Positions 1-8,002 of a DNA stretch of 12,655 bases are shown piece after piece. Location of the stretch: NCBI GenBank assembly GCA_965524675.1, contig CBERPN010000119.1, forward strand, positions 1 through 12,655, written 5' to 3'. Both the position numbers and the translations under genes were made by a program. This DNA comes from CALLQB01 sp036479275 (GTDB taxonomy: Bacteria > Actinomycetota > Acidimicrobiia > Acidimicrobiales > SHLQ01). The stretch's first letter is position 1. Every line of letters begins with the position of its first letter. The notes under the pieces were generated by a model. That model did no database searches, was not told where the DNA came from, and saw nothing but the letters and a program-made list of their open reading frames with translations.

Positions 1-236
1 ACACCCAAGCCCGCTTCACTACCGAGTTCTACAACCCAATGGTTTCGGATTGGCGTAACTGGGAAAGCTGGACAGAGGCAGGCCAACCCGATTCAAAACA
101 GCGAGCTAACACAATCGCTCGCGACATCCTCAACAACTACGAAAAGCCAGCAATTGACGACGCAATCGAGGCCGAACTAAGAGACTTCGTAGACCGTCGC
201 GTCGCCGAAGGCGGCGTGGAAACAGATTTCTCATGA
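1..236 (+). CDS. MttB-family (trimethylamine methyltransferase-like) protein, C-terminal fragment
   Basis: The reading frame is open from the left edge of the window (first full codon at position 3) to the TGA at 234-236, so this is the 3' end of a longer gene. An internal ATG at 39 is not the start. The fragment aligns along its whole length with the C-terminus of the complete MttB-family protein at 4101-5612. Shared features are a Phe-Tyr-x-Pro motif, a Trp-Thr-Glu-x-Gly motif, an Arg-Ala pair, and the ending FVDRR(V/I)AEGG. The family transfers methyl groups from quaternary amines or related compounds to a corrinoid protein; the substrate cannot be read from this piece. It lies 46 bp upstream of the dddP-like gene on the same strand and is probably co-transcribed with it. 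Family assignment is firm by paralogy; function is inferred. Confidence 0.8.
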   Translation, partial: TQARFTTEFYNPMVSDWRNWESWTEAGQPDSKQRANTIARDILNNYEKPAIDDAIEAELRDFVDRRVAEGGVETDFS

Positions 237-282
237 GAAGACACAGCAATCAGCAAATAGAGTCCGCAGGAGGCACAAACTC

Positions 283-1599
283 GTGAGCTCAACATCTCGA
301 CATCGTCCCAAGATCGGCTACCGAGGCGCCCCGGCCAGTGACGAGCTCCTGGACTACGGAGAACTCAACCTCCATGCTCTTGGGCCCGACCAGGTGCTGC
401 TCGACGAATGGGCCTCGGCTGGGCTCAGCTTGCCCGATCGGCCAGCGATTCGACGCTACCGAATAGAACGGGTGCGCGAGCAACTACGCGCCAACGACGT
501 CGACGGCATTCTGTTATACGACCCTCTCAACATTCGTTACGCAACCGACTCCACCAACATGTCGATCTGGACCATGCACAACCAGGCTCGGTACTGCTTC
601 GTGCCCACCGAAGGGCCGGTAACGCTGTTCGAGTTCTCTCATGGCGAGTTCCTCAGCAGCCACTCCGAGGTGGTCGACGAGATACGCCCCTGCACGTCTT
701 ACCAATACTTCTACGCTGGCAACCGTTCGGTTGAGATCGCCGGGAAATGGGCTGACGAGATCGTGCAACTGCTGGTCGAGCACGGCGGGGGTGATAAGCG
801 TCTCGCCATCGACATGCTCGAACTCGAGGGCATTCGTGCGCTCGAAGAGCGGGGCGTCACTCTGGCGAGCGGCATGTTCATGATGGAAGACGCGCGGACC
901 GTCAAGTCTTTCGATGAGATCACCGCTATGCGCTGCGCTGCACACGCGTGCATGTCGTCTATCGACGAGATGCGAGCGATATTCGAGCCGGGGGTAACCG
1001 AGCTGGCGCTTTGGGCAAAGCTGCAGGAAGCCAACTTTCGGCGCTATGGCGAATGGATCGAGACCCGCCTGCTCGCGTCGGGCCCGCGCACCAACCCTTG
1101 GTACCAGGAGGCGAGCGGCCGAGTGGTCGAGAGCGGCGACCTGATGGGGTTCGACACCGACATGGTCGGTGCCTACGGAGCGTGCATCGATATGTCGCGT
1201 ACCTGGCTCTGCGGTGACGCAAAGCCGTCGGCCCGGCAGGCGTCGACGTTCTCGCTCGCGACCGAACAGATCGACCGCAACATTGGTTTGCATACCGCCG
1301 GAAAGACGTTGCGCGAGATCACCGAACGATCCTGGTACCCGTCGATCGAGGACTACAACTGTTACACCGTGCTGTCGCACGGAGTCGGCTTGTGCGATGA
1401 GTTCCCCAGTACCTTCACCCGCGAACTCTGGGATAGAACCGGCCACGACGGTGTACTCGAAGCGGGAATGGTGATGTGCGTCGAGAGCTTTGTGGGCCCC
1501 AAGTCTGGAGGCGAAGGTGTGAAGCTCGAACAACAAGTCCTCGTAACCGACGGCGACCCCGAGTTGCTGACCCCTTATTCAATGCAGCTCGACGGCTAA
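283..1599 (+). CDS. dddP: M24-fold DMSP lyase-like protein (DddP family)
   Basis: A 438-residue protein with GTG start 9 nt after a strong AGGAGG (268-273). It has the two-domain pita-bread (M24) layout: a creatinase-like N-terminal domain (about 1-205) and a catalytic domain (about 210-438). From memory it resembles Roseovarius DddP, which cleaves dimethylsulfoniopropionate to DMS and acrylate. Shared segments are LNIRYATDSTNM (82-93), EWIETRLLASGPRTNPW (257-273), FDTDMVGAYG (290-299) and HGVGLCDE (366-373). Spacing matches the DddP iron ligands: D291, D293, D303, H366, E401 and E416. D372 sits at the position of the DddP catalytic base, and Y361 (five before the ligand His) at a tyrosine I recall near the substrate. 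Length is close to DddP (about 446). The neighbours are methyl-onium genes, which fits. An alternative is a related M24 C-N or C-S hydrolase acting on another betaine. Family is well supported; substrate is inference. Confidence 0.78.
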   Translation: MSSTSRHRPKIGYRGAPASDELLDYGELNLHALGPDQVLLDEWASAGLSLPDRPAIRRYRIERVREQLRANDVDGILLYDPLNIRYATDSTNMSIWTMHNQARYCFVPTEGPVTLFEFSHGEFLSSHSEVVDEIRPCTSYQYFYAGNRSVEIAGKWADEIVQLLVEHGGGDKRLAIDMLELEGIRALEERGVTLASGMFMMEDARTVKSFDEITAMRCAAHACMSSIDEMRAIFEPGVTELALWAKLQEANFRRYGEWIETRLLASGPRTNPWYQEASGRVVESGDLMGFDTDMVGAYGACIDMSRTWLCGDAKPSARQASTFSLATEQIDRNIGLHTAGKTLREITERSWYPSIEDYNCYTVLSHGVGLCDEFPSTFTRELWDRTGHDGVLEAGMVMCVESFVGPKSGGEGVKLEQQVLVTDGDPELLTPYSMQLDG

Positions 1600-1610
1600 C
1601 CACTCCACTC

Positions 1611-1639
1611 TGGACACTACTGTCTAGAACCGTTACTGT
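1611..1639 (+). promoter_or_regulatory. Promoter of the FAD/GcvT-MttB-TetR operon, with candidate operator
   Basis: In the 76-bp gap after the dddP-like gene, TGGACA (1611-1616) lies 17 bp before TACTGT (1634-1639), which fits TANNNT. A start near 1646 would give a leader of about 30 nt before the GTG at 1676. A 16-bp near-palindrome (1611-1626, 12 of 16 symmetric positions, core GACA-4-TGTC) covers the -35 box and runs into the spacer. TACTGT occurs twice (1618-1623 and 1634-1639). This is a plausible site for the TetR protein encoded at the end of the operon. Read by eye; no transcript data. Confidence 0.5.
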
Positions 1640-1675
1640 CACTCCTAATCGACCGCGGGTCGAGCGGGAGGACAT

Positions 1676-4108
1676 GTGAAGGACGAAGCGAAAGCCGTCG
1701 TCATAGGCGGCGGAATCGTTGGGGTGGCGGTGCTCTACCATCTCACCAAGCTCGGCTGGGACAATGTCGTGTTGGTCGAGCGCAAACAACTCACCGCTGG
1801 CTCGACCTGGCACGCAGCAGCCGGTGTTCATTCGTTGAACGGTTCACCGAACATGGCGCGCCTTCAGGCCTACAGCATCAAAACCTATGACGAGGTCGCC
1901 GAAATCAGCGGCCAAGACGTAGGGATGCACCGCACCGGTGCAATTTTGACCGCCGCCACCGAACAACGCTGGGACTTCCTCAAATCGGCCAACGAGCTCA
2001 ACCAAACACTCGGTATCGACTCCTACCTGATCACGCCCGAAGAGATCCCCAAGTTCTCGCGCCTGATCGACCCGAGCACGCTTCGGGGTGCGCTGGTCGA
2101 CCATGCCGACGGCTACCTCGACCCCTTCGGCGCCACCCAGGCCTATGCCAAGGCAGCTCGAATCGCGGGCGCCGAGGTGTATCAGCAAACCCTTGTCACC
2201 GCACTCGAACAGCGCGACGACGATACCTGGAACGTCATCACCGACAAGGGCACCATCCATGCCGAGCACGTAATAAACGCTGGCGGGCTTTGGGCCCGCG
2301 AGGTTGGGGAGATGGTCGGATTAGAGCTACCGCTGATCCCCTACGAACACCACTACTTGGTAACCGAACAGCTACCTGAAATTCTGGCCCAAGACACCGA
2401 ATCGATGACGACGGTCGATCTCGATGGCGGAATTTACGTTCGTGAAGAGGTCGGCGGTCTACTGTTCGGAATCTACGAACCAGACCCGCTGGCGTGGGCG
2501 GTCGACGGCACTCCGTGGAGCTACGGCGAATCACAACTGCTCGAACCCCGTCTCGATGCGCTGGCTGCTTCGCTCGAAAAGGCATTCGAGCGATTCCCGA
2601 TAATGACTAACGCCGGGATCAAGAACGTTGTGAACGGTCCGTTCACTTTCACACCCGACGGCAATCCCTTGATGGGCCCGGTGAGAGGCGTACCCAACTA
2701 CTGGCTGGCATGTGGCTGTATGGCCGGGTTCAGCCAGTCGGGCGGACTGGCGCTCTCGCTAGCTCAATGGATGATCGACGGTTACACCGAGGAGGACACC
2801 TTCTCGCTAGACCCGGCACGATTTGGTGACTTCGCGACCCAAGCCTTCACCCTTGAAACCTCCAAACAGTTCTATGAGTGGCGCTTTAAGGTCGCCTACC
2901 CAAACGAGGTATGGCCAGCGGGAAGACCAGCAAAGACCACCCCCATCTACGACCTCCAGAGATCGGCCGGTGCCGTTTTCGCGCCGCTGGCCGCGGTCGA
3001 AGTTCCGATGTGGTTTGCTGCCGATGGAGACATAGCCGAGGACATTCCAGATTTCTATCGCTCGAACAGTTTCGAACCCGTCGCTAGCGAGGTGAACACA
3101 ACAACTAACGGGGCGGGAATCTTCGACACCAGCTCATACTCCAAGTTCGAAATAACCGGTCACGGGGCTCGCGCTTGGCTCGACCAGCTTCTCGCATCAA
3201 AGCTGCCCCGTATGGGTCGTGGTCGCCTAGCCGTGATGCTGTCCGAGCAGGGGTCGATCGTCGGTGATTTCACTCTGTTCTGCCTAGCCCCTCACCAGGA
3301 CGGACGAGAACGGTTCCTCATGACCGGCTCCGGCCCGATTCAACAATGGCACATGCGCTGGTTCGATCGTTACCTGCCAGCACCCGATGTTGAGGTTCAC
3401 AATGTCACCGACCAATGGATGGGGCTGGCTATCGCCGGACCGCAGGCTCGCGACGTTCTTCAGCGACTCACTCGAGCCGACCTGAGTCACGACGCACTCC
3501 CCTTCTTGGGCGTCGCCGAACTCGATCTCGGGCTCACCAAGGCTCGAATCGACAGGGTGTCGCTTACCGGCGAACTCGGGTTCGAGATCTGGATTCCGCC
3601 GATGTATATGCGAAGCGTGTACACGCGTCTGTTGGAGGCAGGAGTCGACGTCGGGATCGACAACGCCGGAGTCTTGGCCTTGCTGAGCATGCGTCTCGAG
3701 AAAAGCTTCGGTATCTGGGGTCGAGAGTTCAGCCCCGACTACACGCCGGCAATGAACGAAATGAACCGCTTCGTCGACTACGACAAAGCGGGCTTCGTTG
3801 GGCGCGACGCAGCACTGCTCGACCGCGATACCGAACCCACCAGACGCCTCGTCACCCTGGCTATCGACGCGACCACCTCAGATGCGGTGGGATTTGAGCC
3901 GGTGTACTCGGCCGACAAGAAAGTGGGTTTCGTTACCTCAGGTGGCTATGGACATCGCACTCAACAAAGCCTCGCTATGGCCTACTTGGATCCGGGCGAA
4001 ATCGATGCCGCCGCAAACTACGAGGTACCCCTGGTGGGCGAACGTCACACGGCAACTCTGCTCACCGAAGCGGCATTCGACCCGAGCGGTTCGAGAATGC
4101 GTGGTTAG
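1676..4108 (+). CDS. Dimethylglycine/sarcosine dehydrogenase-like FAD oxidoreductase fused to GcvT domain
   Basis: An 810-residue protein with a GTG start 4 nt after GGAGG (1667-1671); the ATG two bases earlier reads straight into a stop. Residues 1-390 form a DAO-type FAD domain with the dinucleotide motif GGGIVG (11-16). The STWHAAAG segment (43-50) has its His46 where dimethylglycine dehydrogenases attach FAD covalently. A linker domain follows (about 390-450), then a GcvT aminomethyltransferase domain (about 460-700; TGELGFE at 631-637, RLEK at 673-676, FVGRDA at 707-712) and a GcvT C-terminal barrel (about 720-800; TSGGYG at 754-759). The order and length match mitochondrial DMGDH and SARDH, which oxidise an N-methyl group and pass the carbon to tetrahydrofolate. 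The actual substrate is unknown; dimethylglycine, sarcosine or another demethylation product is possible. The end overlaps the mttB start by 8 nt. Confidence 0.85.
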   Translation: MKDEAKAVVIGGGIVGVAVLYHLTKLGWDNVVLVERKQLTAGSTWHAAAGVHSLNGSPNMARLQAYSIKTYDEVAEISGQDVGMHRTGAILTAATEQRWDFLKSANELNQTLGIDSYLITPEEIPKFSRLIDPSTLRGALVDHADGYLDPFGATQAYAKAARIAGAEVYQQTLVTALEQRDDDTWNVITDKGTIHAEHVINAGGLWAREVGEMVGLELPLIPYEHHYLVTEQLPEILAQDTESMTTVDLDGGIYVREEVGGLLFGIYEPDPLAWAVDGTPWSYGESQLLEPRLDALAASLEKAFERFPIMTNAGIKNVVNGPFTFTPDGNPLMGPVRGVPNYWLACGCMAGFSQSGGLALSLAQWMIDGYTEEDTFSLDPARFGDFATQAFTLETSKQFYEWRFKVAYPNEVWPAGRPAKTTPIYDLQRSAGAVFAPLAAVEVPMWFAADGDIAEDIPDFYRSNSFEPVASEVNTTTNGAGIFDTSSYSKFEITGHGARAWLDQLLASKLPRMGRGRLAVMLSEQGSIVGDFTLFCLAPHQDGRERFLMTGSGPIQQWHMRWFDRYLPAPDVEVHNVTDQWMGLAIAGPQARDVLQRLTRADLSHDALPFLGVAELDLGLTKARIDRVSLTGELGFEIWIPPMYMRSVYTRLLEAGVDVGIDNAGVLALLSMRLEKSFGIWGREFSPDYTPAMNEMNRFVDYDKAGFVGRDAALLDRDTEPTRRLVTLAIDATTSDAVGFEPVYSADKKVGFVTSGGYGHRTQQSLAMAYLDPGEIDAAANYEVPLVGERHTATLLTEAAFDPSGSRMRG

Positions 4109-5612
4109 GCGCAAGCCGCGCGTTCGAAAAGCGGCTCCCACCGATCATTACCGGCGTCTCCTCAATCCGTTCGAGCCGCTAAAGGTGCTCTCGGATGACG
4201 AGGTTCACCACCTGCATACCAAAGCCGTCGACTACCTCGCCAGCGAGGGAATACGCGTGCTCTTGGCCGAAGCGCGCGACATCTTCGCCGCCAGCGGATC
4301 GACCGTCGACCACGAAACCAATATGGTGCGAATCGATCCAGATGTTGTCGCCGAAGCGTTGGTAAGCACCCCGAGCGAGTTTGAGATCCACGCGCCGAAC
4401 CCTCAGCGCAACGTGCTGGTGGGCGGTCGAAGCGTGGCGCTGGTGCCTGTGGGTGGGCCGCCATTCGTATCCGACCGCCTCACCGGTCGCCGCGCCGGCA
4501 CCCTCGAGGACCAGGACAACTTCACCAAGCTCACGCAGTCATACGATGTCATGGCGGTCAACTCACCGGCGGTCGAGCCGAACGACATCGCGATCGACAT
4601 TCGACATCTCCGATCTAACTTCTCGACCCTTACCCTGAGCGACAAAACACCTTTCCTTTTCGCGCGAGGTCGCCAACGAGTTCGCGACGGCTTTGATCTA
4701 GTGAAGATCCGACTCGGCATCGAGAGCGACGAAGACTTCGCTGCGAAGCCCAGAGTGTGGACCAACATCAACACCAACTCGCCGCGCCAGCTCGATCTGC
4801 CGATGTCGATCGCAATCATCGACTTCGCCCAACTCGGCCAACCGGTAATCATGACCCCGTTCACCCTCGCCGGAGCCATGGCACCGGTGACCCTGGCCGG
4901 GGCCCTGGTGCTGCAACATATGGAGGCAATCGCCGCGATCACCCTCTCGCAGGTGGTAAATCCCGGCACGCCAGTGCTGTACGGCGCTTTCACTTCCAAC
5001 GTAGATATGAAGTCTGGGTCGCCAGCATTCGGAACACCCGAAGCCCTCAAAGGGGCGATCGCTAGCGGCCAGCTAGCGCGACACATCGGCGTGCCGTGGC
5101 GATCTTCAGGGTCGAGTGCGTCGAACGCCGTCGATGCCCAAGCTGGCTACGAAACAATGATGAATACCTTTGGGGCACTGCAGGGCGGCGCTAACTGGAT
5201 TCAGCACTCGGCCGGCTGGCAAGAAGGTGGGCTGACCGCTTCGTACGAAAAGTTCATTGTTGATATCGAGATGTGCCAGATGATCGCCGAATCGTTTACC
5301 CCTGTGCTGATCAACGAAGAGGAGTTGGCCCTCGACGCCATTACCGAGGTCGGGCCCGGCGGTCACTTCTTTGGGGTCGACCACACTTTGCAACGCTACG
5401 AGCAGGCGTTCTATCAACCAATCGTGTTTAGCCGAACCAACTACGAGCAGTGGACCGAGGAGGGTTCGCCGACCTCTGAAGAACGGGCCACCGCGGTATG
5501 GCAGGAGAAGTTGGCGAACTTCGAACCGCCGCCGCTAGCTGAAGACGTGCGTGAAGCAATGGAAGAATTCGTCGATCGACGGATCGCTGAGGGCGGTGCC
5601 GCACCCGAATGA
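4101..5612 (+). CDS. Non-pyrrolysine MttB-family methyltransferase
   Basis: A 503-residue product from GTG at 4101, which overlaps the stop of the preceding gene by 8 nt. The frame stays open further upstream but only as a shadow of that gene, and family similarity begins at about residue 17. The protein has the TIM-barrel features of the trimethylamine/glycine betaine methyltransferase family: LSDDEV near residues 30-35, GVPWRSSG (330-337), DAQAGYE (345-351), GPGGHFFG (418-425) and a C-terminal FVDRR (490-494). There is no in-frame stop codon, so it does not carry the UAG-encoded pyrrolysine of true trimethylamine enzymes and resembles the MtgB-type group. Those enzymes move a methyl group from a quaternary amine to a corrinoid protein; no corrinoid-protein gene is visible here. 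The coupling suggests it works with the FAD/GcvT enzyme. Substrate unknown. Confidence 0.85.
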   Translation: MVRRKPRVRKAAPTDHYRRLLNPFEPLKVLSDDEVHHLHTKAVDYLASEGIRVLLAEARDIFAASGSTVDHETNMVRIDPDVVAEALVSTPSEFEIHAPNPQRNVLVGGRSVALVPVGGPPFVSDRLTGRRAGTLEDQDNFTKLTQSYDVMAVNSPAVEPNDIAIDIRHLRSNFSTLTLSDKTPFLFARGRQRVRDGFDLVKIRLGIESDEDFAAKPRVWTNINTNSPRQLDLPMSIAIIDFAQLGQPVIMTPFTLAGAMAPVTLAGALVLQHMEAIAAITLSQVVNPGTPVLYGAFTSNVDMKSGSPAFGTPEALKGAIASGQLARHIGVPWRSSGSSASNAVDAQAGYETMMNTFGALQGGANWIQHSAGWQEGGLTASYEKFIVDIEMCQMIAESFTPVLINEEELALDAITEVGPGGHFFGVDHTLQRYEQAFYQPIVFSRTNYEQWTEEGSPTSEERATAVWQEKLANFEPPPLAEDVREAMEEFVDRRIAEGGAAPE

Positions 5613-6220
5613 GCAATGCCACTCGGGTCCATACCAAAGTCACCCGCGACGACTGGATCTCGGCCGCTTTGGTGGCTGTTGCCAACGAGCCGATCGATCA
5701 ACTCAGGGTGCTCGCCCTCGCTAAAACGCTCGACGTCTCTCGATCGAGTTTTTATTGGTACTTCGACGCACCCAGCGATCTGCTCGACGAACTCATGGCG
5801 ATCTGGGAGCGCAACACCGCGTCGATTGTCGATCGCAGCGAGCGAGCCGCAGCCACCCCCACCCAGGCCTGTCTTGGAGTGTTCGAATGCTGGGCCGACG
5901 ACCAGTTGTTCAATCCGCAACTCGATCTGGCGGTTCGCGATTGGGGCCGGCGCAGCCCCGACGCAGGCGAGCGGGTCAGCGCAGCCGATGAGTGCCGCCA
6001 TGAAGCGCTCGTCAAAATGTTCGCCCGTCACGGCTTTGATGCCCCCGAATCGACGGTTCGGGCGCGGCTGCTCTACCACTCCCAGGTCGGGTATTACGCG
6101 GTAGGCACAGACGAACCAGTCGAAACCCGACTTGCATATCTGCCCTACTATCTGCGCGCCATGACGGGAAGCGACCCCACCGACAGCGAAATCGAGGCCT
6201 TCAAATCGGAAATCGCATGA
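5609..6220 (+). CDS. TetR-family transcriptional regulator
   Basis: A 203-residue protein starting at an ATG that overlaps the stop of the mttB-like gene (ATGA, 5609-5612), so translation is probably coupled. The N-terminus is a TetR DNA-binding domain: helices from about residue 12, with a helix-turn-helix at about 33-54 (LRVLALAKTLDVSRSSFYWYF). The serine/phenylalanine/tyrosine-rich recognition helix and the following Asp-Leu-Leu-Asp-Glu-Leu helix are typical. The helical C-terminal half (about 75-195) would bind the effector and dimerise. As the last gene of the unit it likely senses an onium substrate or product and controls this operon; the near-palindrome at 1611-1626 is a candidate site. 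Effector and target are inference. Confidence 0.85.
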   Translation: MSNATRVHTKVTRDDWISAALVAVANEPIDQLRVLALAKTLDVSRSSFYWYFDAPSDLLDELMAIWERNTASIVDRSERAAATPTQACLGVFECWADDQLFNPQLDLAVRDWGRRSPDAGERVSAADECRHEALVKMFARHGFDAPESTVRARLLYHSQVGYYAVGTDEPVETRLAYLPYYLRAMTGSDPTDSEIEAFKSEIA

Positions 6221-6272
6221 ACTCGGGCCAAATACGGTCGCCATAGCGGCCAGATTTCCGCCCGAGTTCGGG
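6219..6272. repeat. Palindromic intergenic element A between convergent genes
   Basis: A nested palindrome starts inside the tetR stop codon. Outer arms are GAACTCGGGC (6219-6228) and GCCCGAGTTC (6260-6269). An AAAT/ATTT pair lies inside them, and inner arms GGTCGC (6236-6241) and GCGGCC (6246-6251) enclose CATA. The hairpin would span about 51 nt. It lies 9 bp from the leuA stop, where both converging transcripts should end, so it may act as a bidirectional terminator. It has no U-tract. Its sequence is closely related to element B at 10751-10800. Confidence 0.75.
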
Positions 6273-6281
6273 ATTTGGGGG

Positions 6282-7997
6282 CTAGCCGAACTGAGCGTGG
6301 GCCCGGTTCATCGCGCTCACTATCGCGCGCATCGAAGCTGTGGTGATGTCGGTGTGGATTCCACAGCCCCAGAGTTCGACCTCACCTACCACCATCTCGA
6401 CATAGGCCACCGCCTGAGCATCGGCGCCGGTCCCCTTCGAGTGCTCGTGATAGTCGAGAACCCGCAGCTCCATCTCAAATGTCTCGCGAAGCCCAGCCAC
6501 GAACGCGTCGAGCGACCCCAAACCTTCACCCTGGACAACCTTTGGTTCGCCACCATCGAGCGTCATCCGCGCCGTAAGCAAAGTGCGGTCGGCACCTGCC
6601 GCGTTCTGTGCCGCCTCGTACCCACTAAGCCGGTAGGGTTCGTCGAGGTCGAGGTAACGCGACGCGAACTCGTTGTAGATCTGCGAGCCGGTTATCTCTT
6701 TGCCGGTGTCGTCGGTGATCTCTTGGATGGAGCGCGTGAACTCGATCTGCATCCTGCGAGGCAGATCGAACTGATTTTCGGCCTTGAGCAAATACGACAC
6801 ACCGCCCTTACCCGACTGGCTATTGACACGCACGACGTCTTCGTAGGAACGTCCAACGTCCTTGGGATCAATCGGGATATACGGCACTTCAAACAGGTTT
6901 TCATCACTGGCATCGAGCGCATCAAAACCCTTTTTGATCGCATCCTGGTGAGATCCAGAAAAGGCCGTGTACACAAGATCGCCTACATAGGGATGACGGG
7001 GATGCACGGGCAGTTGGTTGCAGTGCTCGGCGATGCGACGGACCTCGGAAATGTCAGAGATATCGAGCATTGGGTCAACGCCCTGACTAAACAGATTCAT
7101 CGCAAGGTTCACAACATCGACGTTGCCAGTGCGTTCGCCGTTACCAAACAGGGTGCCCTCAACACGGTCGGCACCAGCCATAACCCCAAACTCGGCCGCC
7201 GCTACTCCGGTGCCGCGGTCGTTGTGAGGGTGCAGGCTCAAGATGATGAGGTCACGCCTAGCAAGGTTTCGGTGCATCCATTCGATCATGTCGCCGTAGA
7301 TGTTGGCTGTGCTCATCTCGACCGTGGCGGGAAGGTTGATGATGACCTTCTTGTCGGGCGTGGGATCGAAGATGTCGACAACCTCGTCGCAGATCCGCTT
7401 AGCAAATTCGAGTTCGGTGCCCGTGAATGATTCGGGCGAATACTCATAGCGGACGTCGACCTCGGGAATGGTCGACTCGAGCGATTTACAAAATCTCGCC
7501 GCATCGGTGGCGATCTTCGTGATCCCGTCCTCATCCAACCCAAATACAACCTCGCGTTGCAGTGTTGAGGTGGAGTTGTAGAGGTGAACGATGGCTTGTT
7601 TCGATCCGGCGATCGACTCGTAGGTTCGTTCGATAAGGGCCTCGCGCGCCTGGGTGAGCACCTGGATGGTGACGTCGTCGGGGATGGCCCCTTGCTCGAT
7701 GATCTCGCGCACGAACCCGAAATCGGTGTCTGACGCCGAGGGGAAACCCACCTCGATCTCTTTGAAGCCCATCTCGACAAGCTTGGTAAACATCTTCCAC
7801 TTGCGGTCGGAGTCCATTGGCTCGATGAGTGCCTGATTGCCGTCGCGCAGATCTACTGAACACCAAAGCGGTGCGGTAGTTATGGTCTTTGTGGGCCAGC
7901 TTCGATCGGGAAGATCGATCTGGTCGAATGGCCGGTAGCGGTCGTGGTTCATGCCGCCCGGCTGCTGTACTGAGTGGTTGCGCGGTATCTTGCTCAT
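6282..7997 (-). CDS. leuA: 2-isopropylmalate synthase
   Basis: A 571-residue protein that condenses 2-oxoisovalerate with acetyl-CoA, the first committed step of leucine synthesis. Residues about 40-320 form the HMGL-like barrel with LRDGNQ (50-55), HPHNDRG (256-262) and GNGERTGN (285-292). D52, H256, H258 and N292 have the spacing of the zinc ligands of the Mycobacterium tuberculosis enzyme. A linker follows, and the C-terminal region from about 440 is the LeuA dimer/regulatory domain that normally mediates leucine feedback. ATG at 7997 has a weak GGAAG (8003-8007) 5 nt upstream; the ATG at 7952 is a second possible start, since family similarity begins at about residue 19. The upstream region carries a leader peptide and an insert (see those entries). 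Family call is very secure. Confidence 0.97.
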   Translation of the reverse strand: MSKIPRNHSVQQPGGMNHDRYRPFDQIDLPDRSWPTKTITTAPLWCSVDLRDGNQALIEPMDSDRKWKMFTKLVEMGFKEIEVGFPSASDTDFGFVREIIEQGAIPDDVTIQVLTQAREALIERTYESIAGSKQAIVHLYNSTSTLQREVVFGLDEDGITKIATDAARFCKSLESTIPEVDVRYEYSPESFTGTELEFAKRICDEVVDIFDPTPDKKVIINLPATVEMSTANIYGDMIEWMHRNLARRDLIILSLHPHNDRGTGVAAAEFGVMAGADRVEGTLFGNGERTGNVDVVNLAMNLFSQGVDPMLDISDISEVRRIAEHCNQLPVHPRHPYVGDLVYTAFSGSHQDAIKKGFDALDASDENLFEVPYIPIDPKDVGRSYEDVVRVNSQSGKGGVSYLLKAENQFDLPRRMQIEFTRSIQEITDDTGKEITGSQIYNEFASRYLDLDEPYRLSGYEAAQNAAGADRTLLTARMTLDGGEPKVVQGEGLGSLDAFVAGLRETFEMELRVLDYHEHSKGTGADAQAVAYVEMVVGEVELWGCGIHTDITTASMRAIVSAMNRAHAQFG

Positions 7998-8002
7998 TGT
8001 TG
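7984..8002. repeat. 19-bp direct repeat covering the leuA start, copy 1
   Basis: GGTATCTTGCTCATTGTTG at 7984-8002 is repeated exactly at 8154-8172. Read on the minus strand it contains the leuA start codon and its next three codons. The two copies bracket the 66-bp repeats, like a target-site duplication left by an insertion or a slipped duplication. Confidence 0.9.

Noticed and set aside
514..1536. A 340-codon open frame on the minus strand
   Set aside because: It lies wholly antisense within the dddP-like gene, is rich in Arg/His/Val and shows no family motif; a shadow of GC-rich coding DNA.
283..1599. Creatinase or prolidase as the main call
   Set aside because: The active-site stretches match DddP better, with six acidic/His ligand positions and the extra Asp after HGVGLC; creatinase lacks the metal ligands.
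3798..4100. N-terminal extension of the second MttB protein
   Set aside because: This part overlaps the FAD/GcvT gene in another frame and has no family similarity; GTG at 4101 fits the family start.
4101..5612. A pyrrolysine-containing MttB
   Set aside because: No in-frame TAG exists within the gene.
6219..6272. Standard intrinsic terminators at elements A and B
   Set aside because: The stems are strong but no U-tract follows on either strand, so I list them as palindromic repeats only.
6297..7430. A 377-codon open frame on the plus strand
   Set aside because: Antisense to leuA, whose family is certain; no recognisable domain.
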